From positions 1 to 64,000 of the forward strand of contig JADNYJ010000004.1 of the NCBI GenBank assembly GCA_015501075.1: 64,000 nt of DNA, given 5' to 3'. Positions 33,984-44,786 of the stretch are shown piece after piece (position 1 is the stretch's first letter; each line of letters begins with the position of its first letter). The position numbers and the translations under genes were made by a program. Origin of the DNA: Gymnopilus junonius. Taxonomy: Eukaryota > Basidiomycota > Agaricomycetes > Agaricales > Galerinaceae. The notes under the pieces were generated by a model. That model searched no databases. It saw nothing but the letters and a program-made list of their open reading frames with translations, and was not told where the DNA came from.

Positions 33984-35033
33984 CTAAGTTGTCCGGATCC
34001 AATCATTAAAATCCGGTGACCACTGTGCTAAAACAGGCCTATTTTTGTGGTAGTAGAGGCCATCAAAATCCATGAAGACGTCGACGATTAAAGAAGGAAC
34101 TACTGTCCCGGTTGAGGGTCTCCCAAACGGAGGCACACCCTGCCATCGCCGTTCGAGATACTGGATCCAGTCGGGGTAGCATTCTGGTGGATGGAGGAAT
34201 TTTCGGGAGATCTCGCAGTCTCCGTGGCGGAAGTAGTAACACGGACATTCAAATATTTTTCCAAAGTATTCTGACGCTTCGTCTAGGACTATCCAGGTTT
34301 CGCAGTCCCACTATCAACATGGTATTGAATTAACGCGGCACAGAAAGACGAAATGCATAGCATAGCAATAGCTACTCACCGACTTGTTCTCCTCGTCAGA
34401 ACCTCGATATAAACGCCTCCAATCCAGGTCCATTGTTACCCTCCCCCACTCGGCCCTCCACAGGATCTTACACGCCACCTTCCTCCCTTCTCCTGCAGGT
34501 AGGAGATTCGTATGAGGCGGTCGCAGAGCTATCCAATTCTGACCGTACTTCCTCGACGAACCGCAGGTCGCAGGCGTGTCCATGTAGCAGTGGGTGAAAG
34601 GCATCCCTGGCCACATCCCATTAATCGACAACAGCGCCGGCCATTCGAGCACCCAAATTCGGAATTCCTCTGGGACGCCTGGGCTGTGCTTCCCCAGGGT
34701 TTTGATGTATTTTTTGCGGTTGAAGCTGCGTTCGACGGATTTGCGCATGTATTTTTGGGAGCGGGGGTCGGGTTTGGGGTGGGTGATGGTGAGGAGGTAG
34801 AGGTTGTATAGGCGGAGGCGGATGGGGTGTATATCTGCAATGGTGACTAGCTGTCGGCAGGTGGTGGAGACCATGCACATGGAGATGAGGGCGTCGACGG
34901 ACATAAATGAGACACACAGGAGTTGGAGTTCGGTAGGCAGGCGGGGGAAAGGGAAGCGTTTTCGCTTCAATTTCACCAGGAAGAGTTTACTCCAGTAAGT
35001 AAAATACGAAAATATAGGTAGTGCGTGAAGCAT
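33984..35033 (-). CDS. F-box-like family protein, copy 6 (minus strand)
   Basis: Exon 1 is 34380-35033 and exon 2 is 33984-34310, with a 69-nt GT-AG intron (phase 0), giving 326 aa. The start MLHALPIFSYF at 35033 (context ACCCACCATG) aligns position for position with the N-termini of copies 2 and 3 up to the basic run KLKRKRFPF. The frame is open back to an ATG at 35153. F-box-like domain: FPRLPTELQLLCVSFMSVDA. Family block: RIWVLEWPALLSINGMWPG, then TPATCGSSRKYGQNW. Exon 2 opens WDCETWIVLDEASEYFGK and contains WIQYLERRWQGVPPFGRPS. It is diverged from the plus-strand copies but fully open, so it is probably an old functional paralogue. Confidence 0.75.
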
Positions 35034-35304
35034 GGTGGGTGGTAGTTTCATCGGTCCTCCAATAGTTTCATCCATCCTTTGACTTTTGAGACATACAGAG
35101 TCGTCACGAGGACGGCGATGATGGAAACAGTTGAGTTTGAGGTGGCTAATCATTGTTTATCATAGTGTTCAGAGAACTAGTCCTGTGGCTCATGTTCTAT
35201 GAACCTACGTAGACGATACGCCATACTGGGTGCCTCCAGGTAGTATTCTAGGAAATGACAGGATATAGCAACCTCTATTGGTACATTCAAAAGTCGGTCG
35301 AGAG

Positions 35305-35813
35305 TTAACGAAGTGATAAAGGGGAAACGAAAGGCAGGAAGAATATCTGTACCAGAGGACTCGGATCGGGGTCTTCTAGCACAAGAGTCTCATAGCCATC
35401 GTCTGATTCTGTATCTGCTCTAATTTTCAGTTTACGAATAGGGTTGTCGGGCGTTGACACGTGTTCCATGACACTGAGGAGTGATTCGTCTTCGTAAATT
35501 CACGAATATTCAAGGTCTATGCATTCCAGATGGAGCTCTTTGATGTAGAGTGCAATTCGGGATTGTATTGGATAATATGGAGTAAGTTTTGAACCTTCTC
35601 TTTCCGCGTCTGAGAGTCGCCACGGATTTGGATGGACAAGAAGATATGGAGTTGAGAGTGAGGGCGGAAAGACCGGCTGATGAGTGCACAATGGCGCAGG
35701 TCCTCTCCAGATGAGCCTAAGGTGAGGGAAGACCATGAATCACCGGCAACATGATTGATGATTTTATCAATGAGCTCCTGCGATAATTTCGAAATTGGAG
35801 GTTCGTGAGCCAT
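35305..35813 (-). pseudogene. F-box protein of a different family, degenerate
   Basis: The minus-strand frame from ATG 35813 reads MAHEPPISKLSQELIDKIIN, then HCALISRSFRPHSQLHIFLS, the standard N-terminal F-box of Agaricomycete F-box/LRR-like proteins. The frame shifts near 35570 (continuing as RIALYIKELHLECIDLEYS) and then hits TGA at about 35508. In-frame sequence with MEHVSTPDNPIRKLKIRADT follows to 35305. The protein is far shorter than the usual 350-500 aa. It is unrelated to the six-member family apart from the F-box itself. Confidence 0.65.
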
Positions 35814-36619
35814 CGAGGGCGCAAATAATCTCGGTTTGATGCGTCCTTTATGAAGGAACCTGGTGGAGCGCGCTTTAAGTTAAGGCCGCAACGTTTCCGT
35901 CAATCAATTGGACAGCCTCATATTCTATGTAATTGGAAATGGGACTGCGTGATGCTTCCGCTGTCAAAACCATGTGAAAAATGTAAACCAACTTGACGAA
36001 CGGGTCATGCTCATCACAATGGTTTGAACGTTTTCCTATAGCACTCTACCAGAGTATCGCCCATCTTATTCATTGAATGTGCGAATTTGACAAACAAATA
36101 AGTGTTCCTTTTCTCTTTTCTTTCCTTAGCAGGATAAAAGTGAAGACAGTACTTATGGCCTTGTTGAACGAGCATCACCAAGATTGAATATATTGTATTG
36201 TCCTCGTACGGCCTAATCTGAGGGCAGAAAAATGTTTAATACTTCATAGAGTAGCTCATGCTGTAACATGTGGTGAGCATCTCGTACAAAGTCCGAAGTT
36301 GATCTGAAGAGTGAGAAAGAAGTCAGACTGGAAAGTCGAAGCGTGTGAGTTTCAACTCGTAAAAGATTGGGATTACTTATCTTATCTTATCTGTGGGGCA
36401 GTGCTATGACAAACACAACCTCTCATGATCACATTCAAGTTTCTTCCACGACGTTTAGACCTCTGCACAATGCTTAGAACTTGCATAACATACAGATGAC
36501 GGCTTGTATACATTTCCAATCAATGATACAGGCTATCTCGCTCACATCCTTGGCATCATAATGGTACGTTGAACTCTGCCTGCTTATTTTGTTCTAAAAA
36601 CTTACTATTTGTACAGTTA

Positions 36620-36813
36620 GTTACTCATCAACCCAAGCTATAATTGACATCACCAAGGATTTCAGTTCATGCACCGTCGGCACATGTGGAGTCATCCTCT
36701 TTGACTGTGGCAGTACTGGCACTTCTACCTCTGCTTTCTCAGTTCTGATTCCAGGCATCTTGGGCATTATGTCACAAGGAGGACAGGCATGGTTTAAAGT
36801 CAATAGGATTGAA
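36620..36813 (+). other. Possible orphan exon
   Basis: The plus-strand frame between an acceptor (GTACAG, about 36617) and a donor (GAA|GTAAGC at 36814) reads AIIDITKDFSSCTVGTCGVI, then LIPGILGIMSQGGQAWFKVN. It looks like a genuine exon but no partner exons were found. The mariner-type MITE begins 21 bp after the donor, so it would lie in the following intron. 35814-36619 contains nothing else recognisable. Confidence 0.3.
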
Positions 36814-36834
36814 GTAAGCCCATGTGTTACCCTA

Positions 36835-37067
36835 CTGTACTAATTCATTCAATTCGGTGGTCACGGGTCACAGGCCCTCCCAAATTGACGAAAAGTCACA
36901 GAGGTCACGCAAAAATCGGTCAAAAATGCCTCAAAAACACATTCGGAAGGCCAAAAAAGCTTACAAATCCATCAAAATCGCACCAAATATGGTAATTTGC
37001 CGAAATCAAAATTTCGTCAGGTGGGTCACAGGTCACACAGCCTGCCAAATTGAATGAATTAGTACAG
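36835..37067. mobile_element. Mariner-type MITE with TA target duplication
   Basis: 233 bp flanked by TA (36833-36834 and 37068-37069). The terminal inverted repeats CTGTACTAATTCATTCAATT are perfect for 20 bp and continue imperfectly. No coding capacity. A TA duplication is the signature of the Tc1/mariner/pogo superfamily, so this is a non-autonomous derivative. The internal part carries GTCACGGGTCAC-like words also seen near 48160. Confidence 0.85.
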
Positions 37068-37160
37068 TATTGAGTTGTCCGATTTGAGATTTAACCCTTC
37101 CTAGATACATCTCAGGAGCAAGTAAAGTACTTAGGTCCTCATGTAACGCTTTCTGACATG

Positions 37161-37733
37161 TAGGGTTGCTGAAGTTCAGTTCAGTTCAGTTCTTTGGCCA
37201 ATTTTCTGAACTGGGAACTGAACTTCCCAGTTCAGTTCAGTTCTCAGTTCAAACTGGTTCAAACTGTTCTGAACTGGCAATGGCCAAAACATAAAATTTC
37301 CTCTCATCTGAGGCTTTGAAATAGTAGATAGACTACAGATATGTCTATCTTCTATCATTAGACATTGCTATATGTACAAAACAGTATATTATTTGCTGAT
37401 TTTTCAAGCATTGGGTAGTGTCATGTAACTCATGTCCTCACACAATAAATAAAATCATTTTAAGAAATTATTTTATGTCATCTAGTGCTTCAGATTAGTG
37501 CTAAGGAGTTCTCTATACATTATGGGAATCTAATGGTAATTTTTTGATGCCAAAATAATCACTTTTGAAGGTCAAAATTTGATAATTTTAACCACACCCA
37601 ACAAACAGTTCAGTTCAGTTTGAACTGACTGGCCATAGGCTGAACTGAGAACCAGAACTGCATCTGAACTGCAGTTCAGTTCAGCCAGTTCAGGTTTGAA
37701 CTGTCAGTTCTGAACTGAACTTCGGCAACCCTA
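37161..37733. mobile_element. hAT-type MITE made of CAGTTCAGTT repeats
   Basis: 573 bp with terminal inverted repeats TAGGGTTGCYGAAGTTCAGT. The flanking 8-bp target duplication is CTGACATG (37153-37160) and CTGACACG (37734-37741), one mismatch. The subterminal regions are dense in CAGTTCAGTT and its complement AACTGAACTG, a pattern of multiple transposase-binding repeats common in hAT elements. No transposase is encoded. Confidence 0.85.
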
Positions 37734-38095
37734 CTGACACGTCCTCTGTGCTCATAATGGTTCATGGAAATTACAGAGGAAGGACACTGTTGTAAGAGGG
37801 GCGTAGGTACGGTTATTCCTACTTGCGTGTTTCCTTTAATTCTCATATGTTTTTCAAGTTTTCCTTTGCTGGCCGGGGTATTCCTCTCTGACTTGGACCA
37901 AGTCAAGGTGGGTGGGGCAGGTAAGTCTCTTTCCATAACTGATCATTGCACTACAGGTAAGCTTATGAGGACTACTGCAGGCTACAATGTTTGGCCACGC
38001 GAAGTTCAAGGTCAGATTGTCCTTGGGATGGAAGTACTCTTTCGTGGTCCATAAGGGTCAAGCTGTTATGACATTGTTCTTACTTCCTTCTTATA

Positions 38096-38459
38096 TGGGT
38101 ATATGGGTATGTCTTCCTTTCATTGCTGGCTTCCTTTTCTGTATCTCACATGTGCATTACATCAGTCTCTCCTCATTGATGAAATCGCGTCTATATTACA
38201 TTAAAAAAAAGCTCTACTCATGGCTCGTATCCAACAGAGGAGGGGACAGTGGCACGGCCATGGTATGTAAATGGTTCGAGCGCTAATTCCCAGCTCATTT
38301 CATATTCATTTCTCAAAGCTGAATGACTTGGTGCAGGTGTAAGCATACCTGCAACGCCAGACCCTCCGACGGCTTGGTCTGATGCAACAACTGCACCATT
38401 TCTCATATATGACCATTGAAACATGGAATTGACAGGAGATGGAAATGTTCCTGTGCAAA
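38096..38459 (+). repeat. 364-bp repeat, copy 2 (pairs with 16693-17056)
   Basis: Near-identical inverted copy of 16693-17056. The minus-strand frame again reads SDQAVGGSGVAG and LTPAPSHSALRNEYE, ending at a TGA where the other copy has CGA. It lies between the hAT-type MITE and the Gypsy LTR. 37742-38095 to its left has a plus-strand frame of about 96 codons (38-kb copy only) that I do not recognise. Confidence 0.75.
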
Positions 38460-38540
38460 TGAATGTAGCATCCATTGACAATGGCTCCTCCTGAAATTAC
38501 TTATGTAATGTAGTTGGCTGAACGTGAATAGGAAGTCTCA

Positions 38541-38997
38541 TGTTACGACTCTCTTTCCTGTTATCTTATCGCATGCCCTTCATTTTCTTTCTCTTATCAT
38601 TTATCGAATGATTGCTATTTATAGTTTCTCCATGATCATCTTCATTCATGGGATGATCATTCTCTTTCTTACTTGTATGAGGACAATCTTCCTTTTCTGA
38701 TCATCATCCCTTCCGCAGTACCTTATGATGATCATCCCCTTCCGATTCCCCTTGTTTCATTATCGTTTCATTATATTATTATCAACCACAAATAACTATA
38801 TAAACAGTAGCTAGACTACATGTACATTAGCTTGTTCTTGAGAATATACATCTCTTGTAACAACCGAGATGAACTCGAACCACTAAGGCATTCTTCTGTC
38901 AAAGACAATACCTTAGTGGACTTCATCGAACAACCTCTATGACTACTACGCCAGACCTTATCTTATCAGATTAGGTTCTGTCATCAACATCGTAACA
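38541..38997 (+). repeat. Gypsy 5' LTR
   Basis: 457 bp from TGTTACGACT to CGTAACA, with TG...CA ends. It matches 46000-46451 along its whole length and the LTR at 50371-50834 on the other strand. It has a TATAAA box (ACTATATAAACAG, about 38799) and the conserved GAGAATATACATCTCTTGTAA downstream. About 11 CpG remain, half of those in the 3' LTR. Confidence 0.9.
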
Positions 38998-39057
38998 AAA
39001 GAACAAGCTACTACCTCATTCAACACTTCTGCCTAGCAAGCATTACCCGCCGACATT

Positions 39058-40400
39058 ATGGCTCGAAGAAGAGGATGATTCGCCACTAGCTTTAGTGATG
39101 AAGAATTCTCCGACCCAAACACCGACTGAACCTCTGATGCAGGCACGTCCAACAACTTTGAAACACCACCTGAAGGAGACAAACCTCCTCTAACCAGATC
39201 GACTTTCCTTGGATCTACCGTCCAAGAACCCGGAATACTAAGACCTGACTTTGAATCTTTGCTAGATACCCTACTCAGATCTCAACCTGGTCTTTTACCC
39301 AATGAACGAACCCGAAATGCCAGAAGGAACCTCTGACACTGCCCCTCCTGCCCCACCTCCTCCACCGGAAAAGGAATAGGAATCATTCCTACACCTTTCT
39401 CTGGAGACGCTCCAAGGTCAAAACCTTCATCCAGACTGGGCAACTACTTCAAATTAGGGAATGGCAGGGTTACCCGCGGGTATTTGATGGGTTTTTAGTG
39501 TTAGCTATGTAGAGAAAAATTCTAGCTTTCTAACGCAATTTTTTTCATGGAAAACGGTTGAGAAATGGCTGAGCTACACTTCTGTGAAGTTTGAGCCCAT
39601 TGTGTGATGAACTGATGCCACAGCAAGATGATTTCCAAGCTGTGTTGACCAAATTCGGATACTTTCCCAATTTGGCATACCCGTGATCAATGTTGGGCCC
39701 ATTGCGGCAACACCATCAAAGTTATAAGGTCCAAACTTGCAGAGGGCATAACTCAGCCATTTCTTAAGATTTACATGAAAAAAATTGTAAAATTTTCAGA
39801 AAATTTTTCTCTATGAGGCTAATACAAAAACCCGTCAAATACCCGCGGGTAACCCATGCCATTCCCTACTTCGAATTAAACGGCGACCTTTACAACACCG
39901 ACACCAAGAAAATCATATTTACCCTTGGACTTCTCAAAGGAGGAGAAGCAGAAGCCTGGAAGAAGGCTTGGAGAGATGACCACACCACAGAAGTCACAAA
40001 CGCTGCAGGCGTACCAACCGGAGCTATCACCAAAAACTACGGTTCGACTTTAGACTTTGAAAGGGCTTTTAACGAAGCCTTCAAACCGATGGAGATGAAG
40101 GACCAAGCGTTCTTCGAACTCCGAAACCTGAAGCAGGGAAAAGCTTCAGCCGCCGAACTGAACACCAAGTTCAATGAACTTGTGAAGACCGCCAAGATTC
40201 CCACTACCGGGAATGAGAGCGTTTTAATCGACTACTATATGAACGCCTTGAACAATTGGCTTCAAGAGAAGATAATGGGACTCGACATGCTTCCTACTAT
40301 GCTTGCCGCTTGGCAAAGGAAGGCAGTCGAGTATGACACCCATCGAACGAACCTAGCATGCCTCTTGGGCAAGACCACCACCCAGGCACCGAACAAATGA
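39058..40400 (+). pseudogene. gag: Gypsy gag, interrupted by a MITE
   Basis: The reading begins ATGGCTCGAAGAAGAGGATG and meets TGA almost at once. Fragments SNNFETPPEGDKPPLTRSTF and PGILRPDFESLLDTLLRSQP match the second copy at 49663-50178. After the nested MITE (39455-39868) the frame is open for about 170 codons: ELNGDLYNTDTKKIIFTLGL, FNEAFKPMEMKDQAFFELRN, LQEKIMGLDMLPTMLAAWQR. This is the capsid-like region of Ty3/Gypsy gag. It ends at TGA 40398-40400. Confidence 0.8.
39455..39868. mobile_element. hAT-type MITE nested in gag
   Basis: 414 bp with terminal inverted repeats starting TAGGGAATGGC, followed by GGGTTACCCGCGGGTATTTG; about 45 bp match at the two ends. The 8-bp duplication is CTTCAAAT (39447-39454) and CTTCGAAT (39869-39876), which fits hAT. 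Removing it restores continuity with the gag of the other Gypsy copy. The inverted repeats differ from those of the 37161 element, so it is a second family. Confidence 0.9.
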
Positions 40401-40449
40401 AAGACTTGGTGGGCTAACATAGCCAGAGGAAACCCCGCCCCACACTACC

Positions 40450-41200
40450 ATGCCCGGCATCCCGAATGAACCACCGAGATCTGAATGCCATGGACGTAGA
40501 CAAGATCGATGTCTATGCCATGACCCAAGAAGAACGAAGCGAGCTCATGAGGAAAGGGCTCTGCTTCTGATGCAAGAAGCCCGGGCATGTCTCAAGAGAC
40601 TGCCCCGAGAAGGGCAAGAACAAGAGGAACCCTCCGCCAAGGAAGAGCACTCCACACGCATATCAGGTCCCTCATGCAAGACCTGACCGAAGAAGAACGC
40701 GAAGAAGTGTACAAGATGGGAGACCAAGAGGGTTTTCAATAAGGAGATGCATGAGACCAACACATGCAACTCCATCTCTAGATATTTATTCTGTAGTCTC
40801 GGCTCGAATTGAAAATAAATCGCTTCAATTGCCCTTTTCATTCGAGACCGAGAACAGAACGAAAATCATTGGATCTGCTCTAGGAGACACTGGAGCAAAA
40901 GGGAAGTTCATCGACCAGAACTTCACAAAGAAACACAACTTGGTAACAAAGGCATTGGAAAAGGAAATCCGAGTTTACAACGTAGACGGAACCCTGAACA
41001 AAAAGGGAACCATCAAACGCTACGTAGATCTAAAGCTCGACATCGACGGACAACCCCGAATGGAACGATTACTGGTCACTGGCCTCGGAAAGCAGAAGAT
41101 TATTCTTGGCTTTCCCTGGTTCGAAGAAAACAACCTGGACATCAACTGGAAAAACGGACAGTCAAACTCAACAGGGAGATTAGTACTACTTCCCAAATAG
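40450..41200 (+). pseudogene. Gypsy nucleocapsid zinc knuckle and protease
   Basis: The frame carrying MDVDKID leads into a CCHC zinc knuckle. Its Gln codon is replaced by TGA at 40568-40570 (CF-stop-CKKPGHVSRDC); the copy at 49027-49320 has CAG. After a frame change the protease frame runs 40751-41200 with the retropepsin active site LGDTGAKGKFID and IILGFPWFEENNLDINW, the fold core before RT. Confidence 0.85.
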
Positions 41201-41387
41201 AAGAAGTACCCGATGAGGAAATCCAACAAGTCAATCAATTGGACGACTCTTCGGATTTAATCATTTCCTTTTTAGGTAACGAACCCCTTCCGGAAACGAA
41301 GGAGATCTGGAACCTCCCTGAGGACGACAATGAAATCTGGATCAATGCAAACTAACTTCCTCGCAAATCTTCGCTCAGAAGCATGAT

Positions 41388-43149
41388 GTGAAAAAGGAAG
41401 AGAAACCGCTCAAGGAAATGATCCCACTGGAATATCACGAATATTTGGACATCTTCGACAAAGACACCGCCAACCGATTCCCAGAGTCTCGATCTTGGGA
41501 CCATAAGATCGAACTCAAAGAAGGTTTTCAACCCAAGGTTTTCAAGACGTATCCCCTGATGCCTTCAGAGGATACCGAATTGGACAAGTTTTTGGAAGAA
41601 AACTTGAAGAAAGGATACATTCGACCATCTAAATCGCCCATGGCTTCCCCCTTCTTTTTCATATCAAAAAAAGATGGGAAGCTTCGACCCTGCCAAGACT
41701 ACCAGTACCTGAATGAATGGACTGTCAAGAATGCCTATCCCCTCCCTCTGATCCCTGAGCTCATGGATAAACTCAAAGGAGCCAAGTATTTTACTAAACT
41801 TGACGTCCGATGGGGTTACAACAACATTCGGATCAAGGACGGTGACCAATGGAAAGCGGCGTTCAAGACAAACAAAGGACTCTTCAAACCGACGGTCATG
41901 TTTTTTGGCATGTGCAATTCCCCAGCAACCTTCCAATCAATGATGGACTCGATGTTCAAGGATGTTGTCCATCAAGGCTTCGTTATTATCTACATGGATG
42001 ATATTCTTATCTTCCACAAAGATAAGAAGAAACTAGAACAGATAATGAAGGAAGTACTTCAAATACTCCAGGATAATGACTTGTATTTGAAACCGGAAAA
42101 ATGCGCTTTCGCACAGACAAAAATTGACTATCTTGGAATGATCATCCAAGAAGGAAAGATATCGATGGACCCTTCCAAACTCAGCAGTATAGCTGACTGG
42201 CCGGAACTGAAGAACATAAAACAGGTCCGATCCTTTTTAGGATTCAGGAAACTTTTACAGAAGATTTATTTGGAAATACTCGGAAATAGCTCACGCGCTT
42301 AACAAGCTATTGAAAAAGGACCATAGCTTCGAATGGAATGAAGACGCCAAGAAAGCATTTGAACTACTGAAATGGAAATTCATGGAAGAACCCGTCTTGA
42401 CCATGCCAGACACTGCTAAACAATTCCAGATTGAATGTGACACATCCAAATACGCATCTGGAGCAGTTTTAACACAACTCGACAGCAACGGAGACTGACA
42501 CCTGGTGGCATTCATCTCAAAGACGTTCTCTCCCACCGAGAGAAATTATGAGATTTATGACAGAGAATTACTAGCAATGATCAGATCCCTCAAAGAATGG
42601 AGACACTACATTCAAGGATCGACATTCACAATGACCATCTATTCCGATCACAAGAATTTGACATACTTCAGAAGTACTCAAAAATTGAACAGACGCCAAG
42701 CAAGATGGTCTCTATTCCTTTCAGAATACGATATCCAACTGGTCCACCTCCCCGGAAGCAAAATGGTACAATCGGATGCCCTCTCACGAAGACCGGACAT
42801 GATCCCTGATGAGGATCATGACAACGAAGACAAGATTCTCCTTCCGGAGAATCTATTTATAAATTTGATTGACGCCGATCTGCAAATAGAAATCGCCCAA
42901 TCAAGGAAACAGGACAAAGACGTAGTGGACGCATTAAAACTCCTAACACAAGAAGGACCTCGAAGTCTCGCAAAAGACTTAGATGACTGGGAGACAATGC
43001 AAATGGAAGGCATTGGCGAATTGATCTTCTACAAGAAGAAGAACTATATTCCCGATGACCAGGAACTACGCAGGAAAATCGTCACGATGTACCATGACTC
43101 GGTCACCGCAGGACACCCCGGAGAACTAGAAACATACAACGCTGTATGA
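41388..43149 (+). pseudogene. pol: Gypsy reverse transcriptase and RNase H
   Basis: RT fingers and palm run from [20 protein letters not shown] through [15 protein letters not shown] and [12 protein letters not shown] to the catalytic [11 protein letters not shown] at about 41985-42010. The frame shifts near 42255-42300, and RNase H follows (42310-43149). It is interrupted by a TGA at 42496-42498, before HLVAFISKTFSPTERNYEIY and DRELLAMI, and ends with LVHLPGSKMVQSDALSRRPD. Most catalytic residues survive, so decay is moderate. Confidence 0.9.
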
Positions 43150-44340
43150 CAACTGTACTGGTGGCCCGGAATGCGAACGTTCATCAAGAATTATGTCAAA
43201 GGGTGCGGACAATGCCAGCAATTCAAGATCAACTGAAACCCGGCAATCCCTCCTTACACCCGATCGAAGGAGCCAAATCCATGAGACCATTCGCACAATG
43301 CTCCATGGATATGATCACGGACCTCCCAAACATTGACGGATATGACTCATTATTGATCGTGGTCGATCACGGACTTACAAAGGGGGTAATTATCATACCT
43401 TGCTCGAAAACTCTTTCGCAAGAAGGAGTGGCATTACTCCTTCAGGACAACCTTTTCAAGCGATTTGGCCTACCGGATAGTATCATTTCCAATAGAGGAC
43501 CCCAATTTGCAGCAAAACCTTCCAAGAACTGCTCAAACTTCTTGGAATCAAGTCAAAACTGTCAACGGCATATCACCCTCAGTCAGATGGTACCACGGAA
43601 TGATTCAATCAGGAATAGAAGCATACCTTGCTATCTATTGCTCCTCGAATCCGACCACCTGGAAACAACATGTTGGCACCCTGGAATTCATCCATAACGA
43701 TCGAAGACATGCGGACAGGCAAAGAACCCCGTTTGAACTCATGTTCGGAACCAACCCAGTGGCTATTCCCACCACATTCGAAAATACGAAGTTCCCTCCA
43801 GTAGAAGAAAAACTGAAAAACCTCATCTCGGACAGAAAAGAAGCCCTTGCCGCACACGAACTGGCAAGAGCAAGAATGGCCGATCGACGGAAGTCTAACT
43901 TTGTACCATTCAAAGAAGGACAAAAGGTATGGCTGATTCAGGAACCTGAAGACACGGTACAATAAGAAACTGGCACCTGAGAAGAGAAGGACCGTTCAAG
44001 ATCAAACGCATCTTAGGACCTCTCACGTATCAACTACAGCTGCCAAAGACATGGAGGATTCATGACATCTTCCATGCAACGTTGTTGATGCCCTACACGG
44101 AAACACAGGTTCACGGCCGGAACTTCACTCAACCACCCCCTGAAACGATTGATGGAGAACCAGAATACGAGGTTGAAACATTCTGAACCATCGAAAGTAC
44201 AGAAATGGACGCTATCAATACCACGTCAAGTGGCTCGGCTATCCGATATCCGAAGCATCGTGGGAACCCGGGTCAAACCTTGCCAACGCATCAGAAAAAC
44301 TTGAAGTTTACAAGCAACTTCATCACCTACCACCCTACCA
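43074..44340 (+). pseudogene. pol: Gypsy integrase and chromodomain
   Basis: Zinc-binding N-terminus: HDSVTAGHPG, a stop at 43147-43149, then WWPGMRTFIKNYVKGCGQCQ. Catalytic core: SMDMITDLPNIDGYDSLLIV, and [13 protein letters not shown], in which the second catalytic Asp is changed to Asn (SNRG instead of SDRG). The frame shifts and resumes with [11 protein letters not shown], in which the catalytic Glu of the DDE triad is present. The C-terminal part carries a chromodomain, readable across two frames as EYEVE, RYQYHVKWLGYPISEASWEP and SNLANASEKLEVYK (about 44160-44320). Chromodomains steer integration to modified histones, which defines chromoviruses. Confidence 0.85.
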
Positions 44341-44786
44341 ACTATGAACTCGAACACAGGTCTCCCTCTTACTATGACAACTCGTTCATGGCCGATCTTT
44401 TTACTACAAACTCGAACACCACCCCCTCTCTCACCAAGATGATACATTCATAGTCGACACCCTCACCTTCCCGAAACCGCCACCCACACCCGAACAGATG
44501 AAGATCACCTACTGGGAATGGAAGTTCGCACGAGAACCTCCTGCACCAGTACCTAATAATATAACCTGGAAAAGTGAACAAGAATGGAATGCCATAGTGA
44601 CTACCAGGATGATCGACCGAGAAAACGACAGATGGGACACTGAAACAATCACCCCTACCAAGGAGAAGGCCTCAAGGTGCCTGATCAAGAAACTGCGGAC
44701 TGTCCTTGAGGAATACTTGGAATACCTATAAAAAGGTGAACCAGCCCACCTCATATTCCCCAGTTCCTTCATCGTCCCACACAAAC

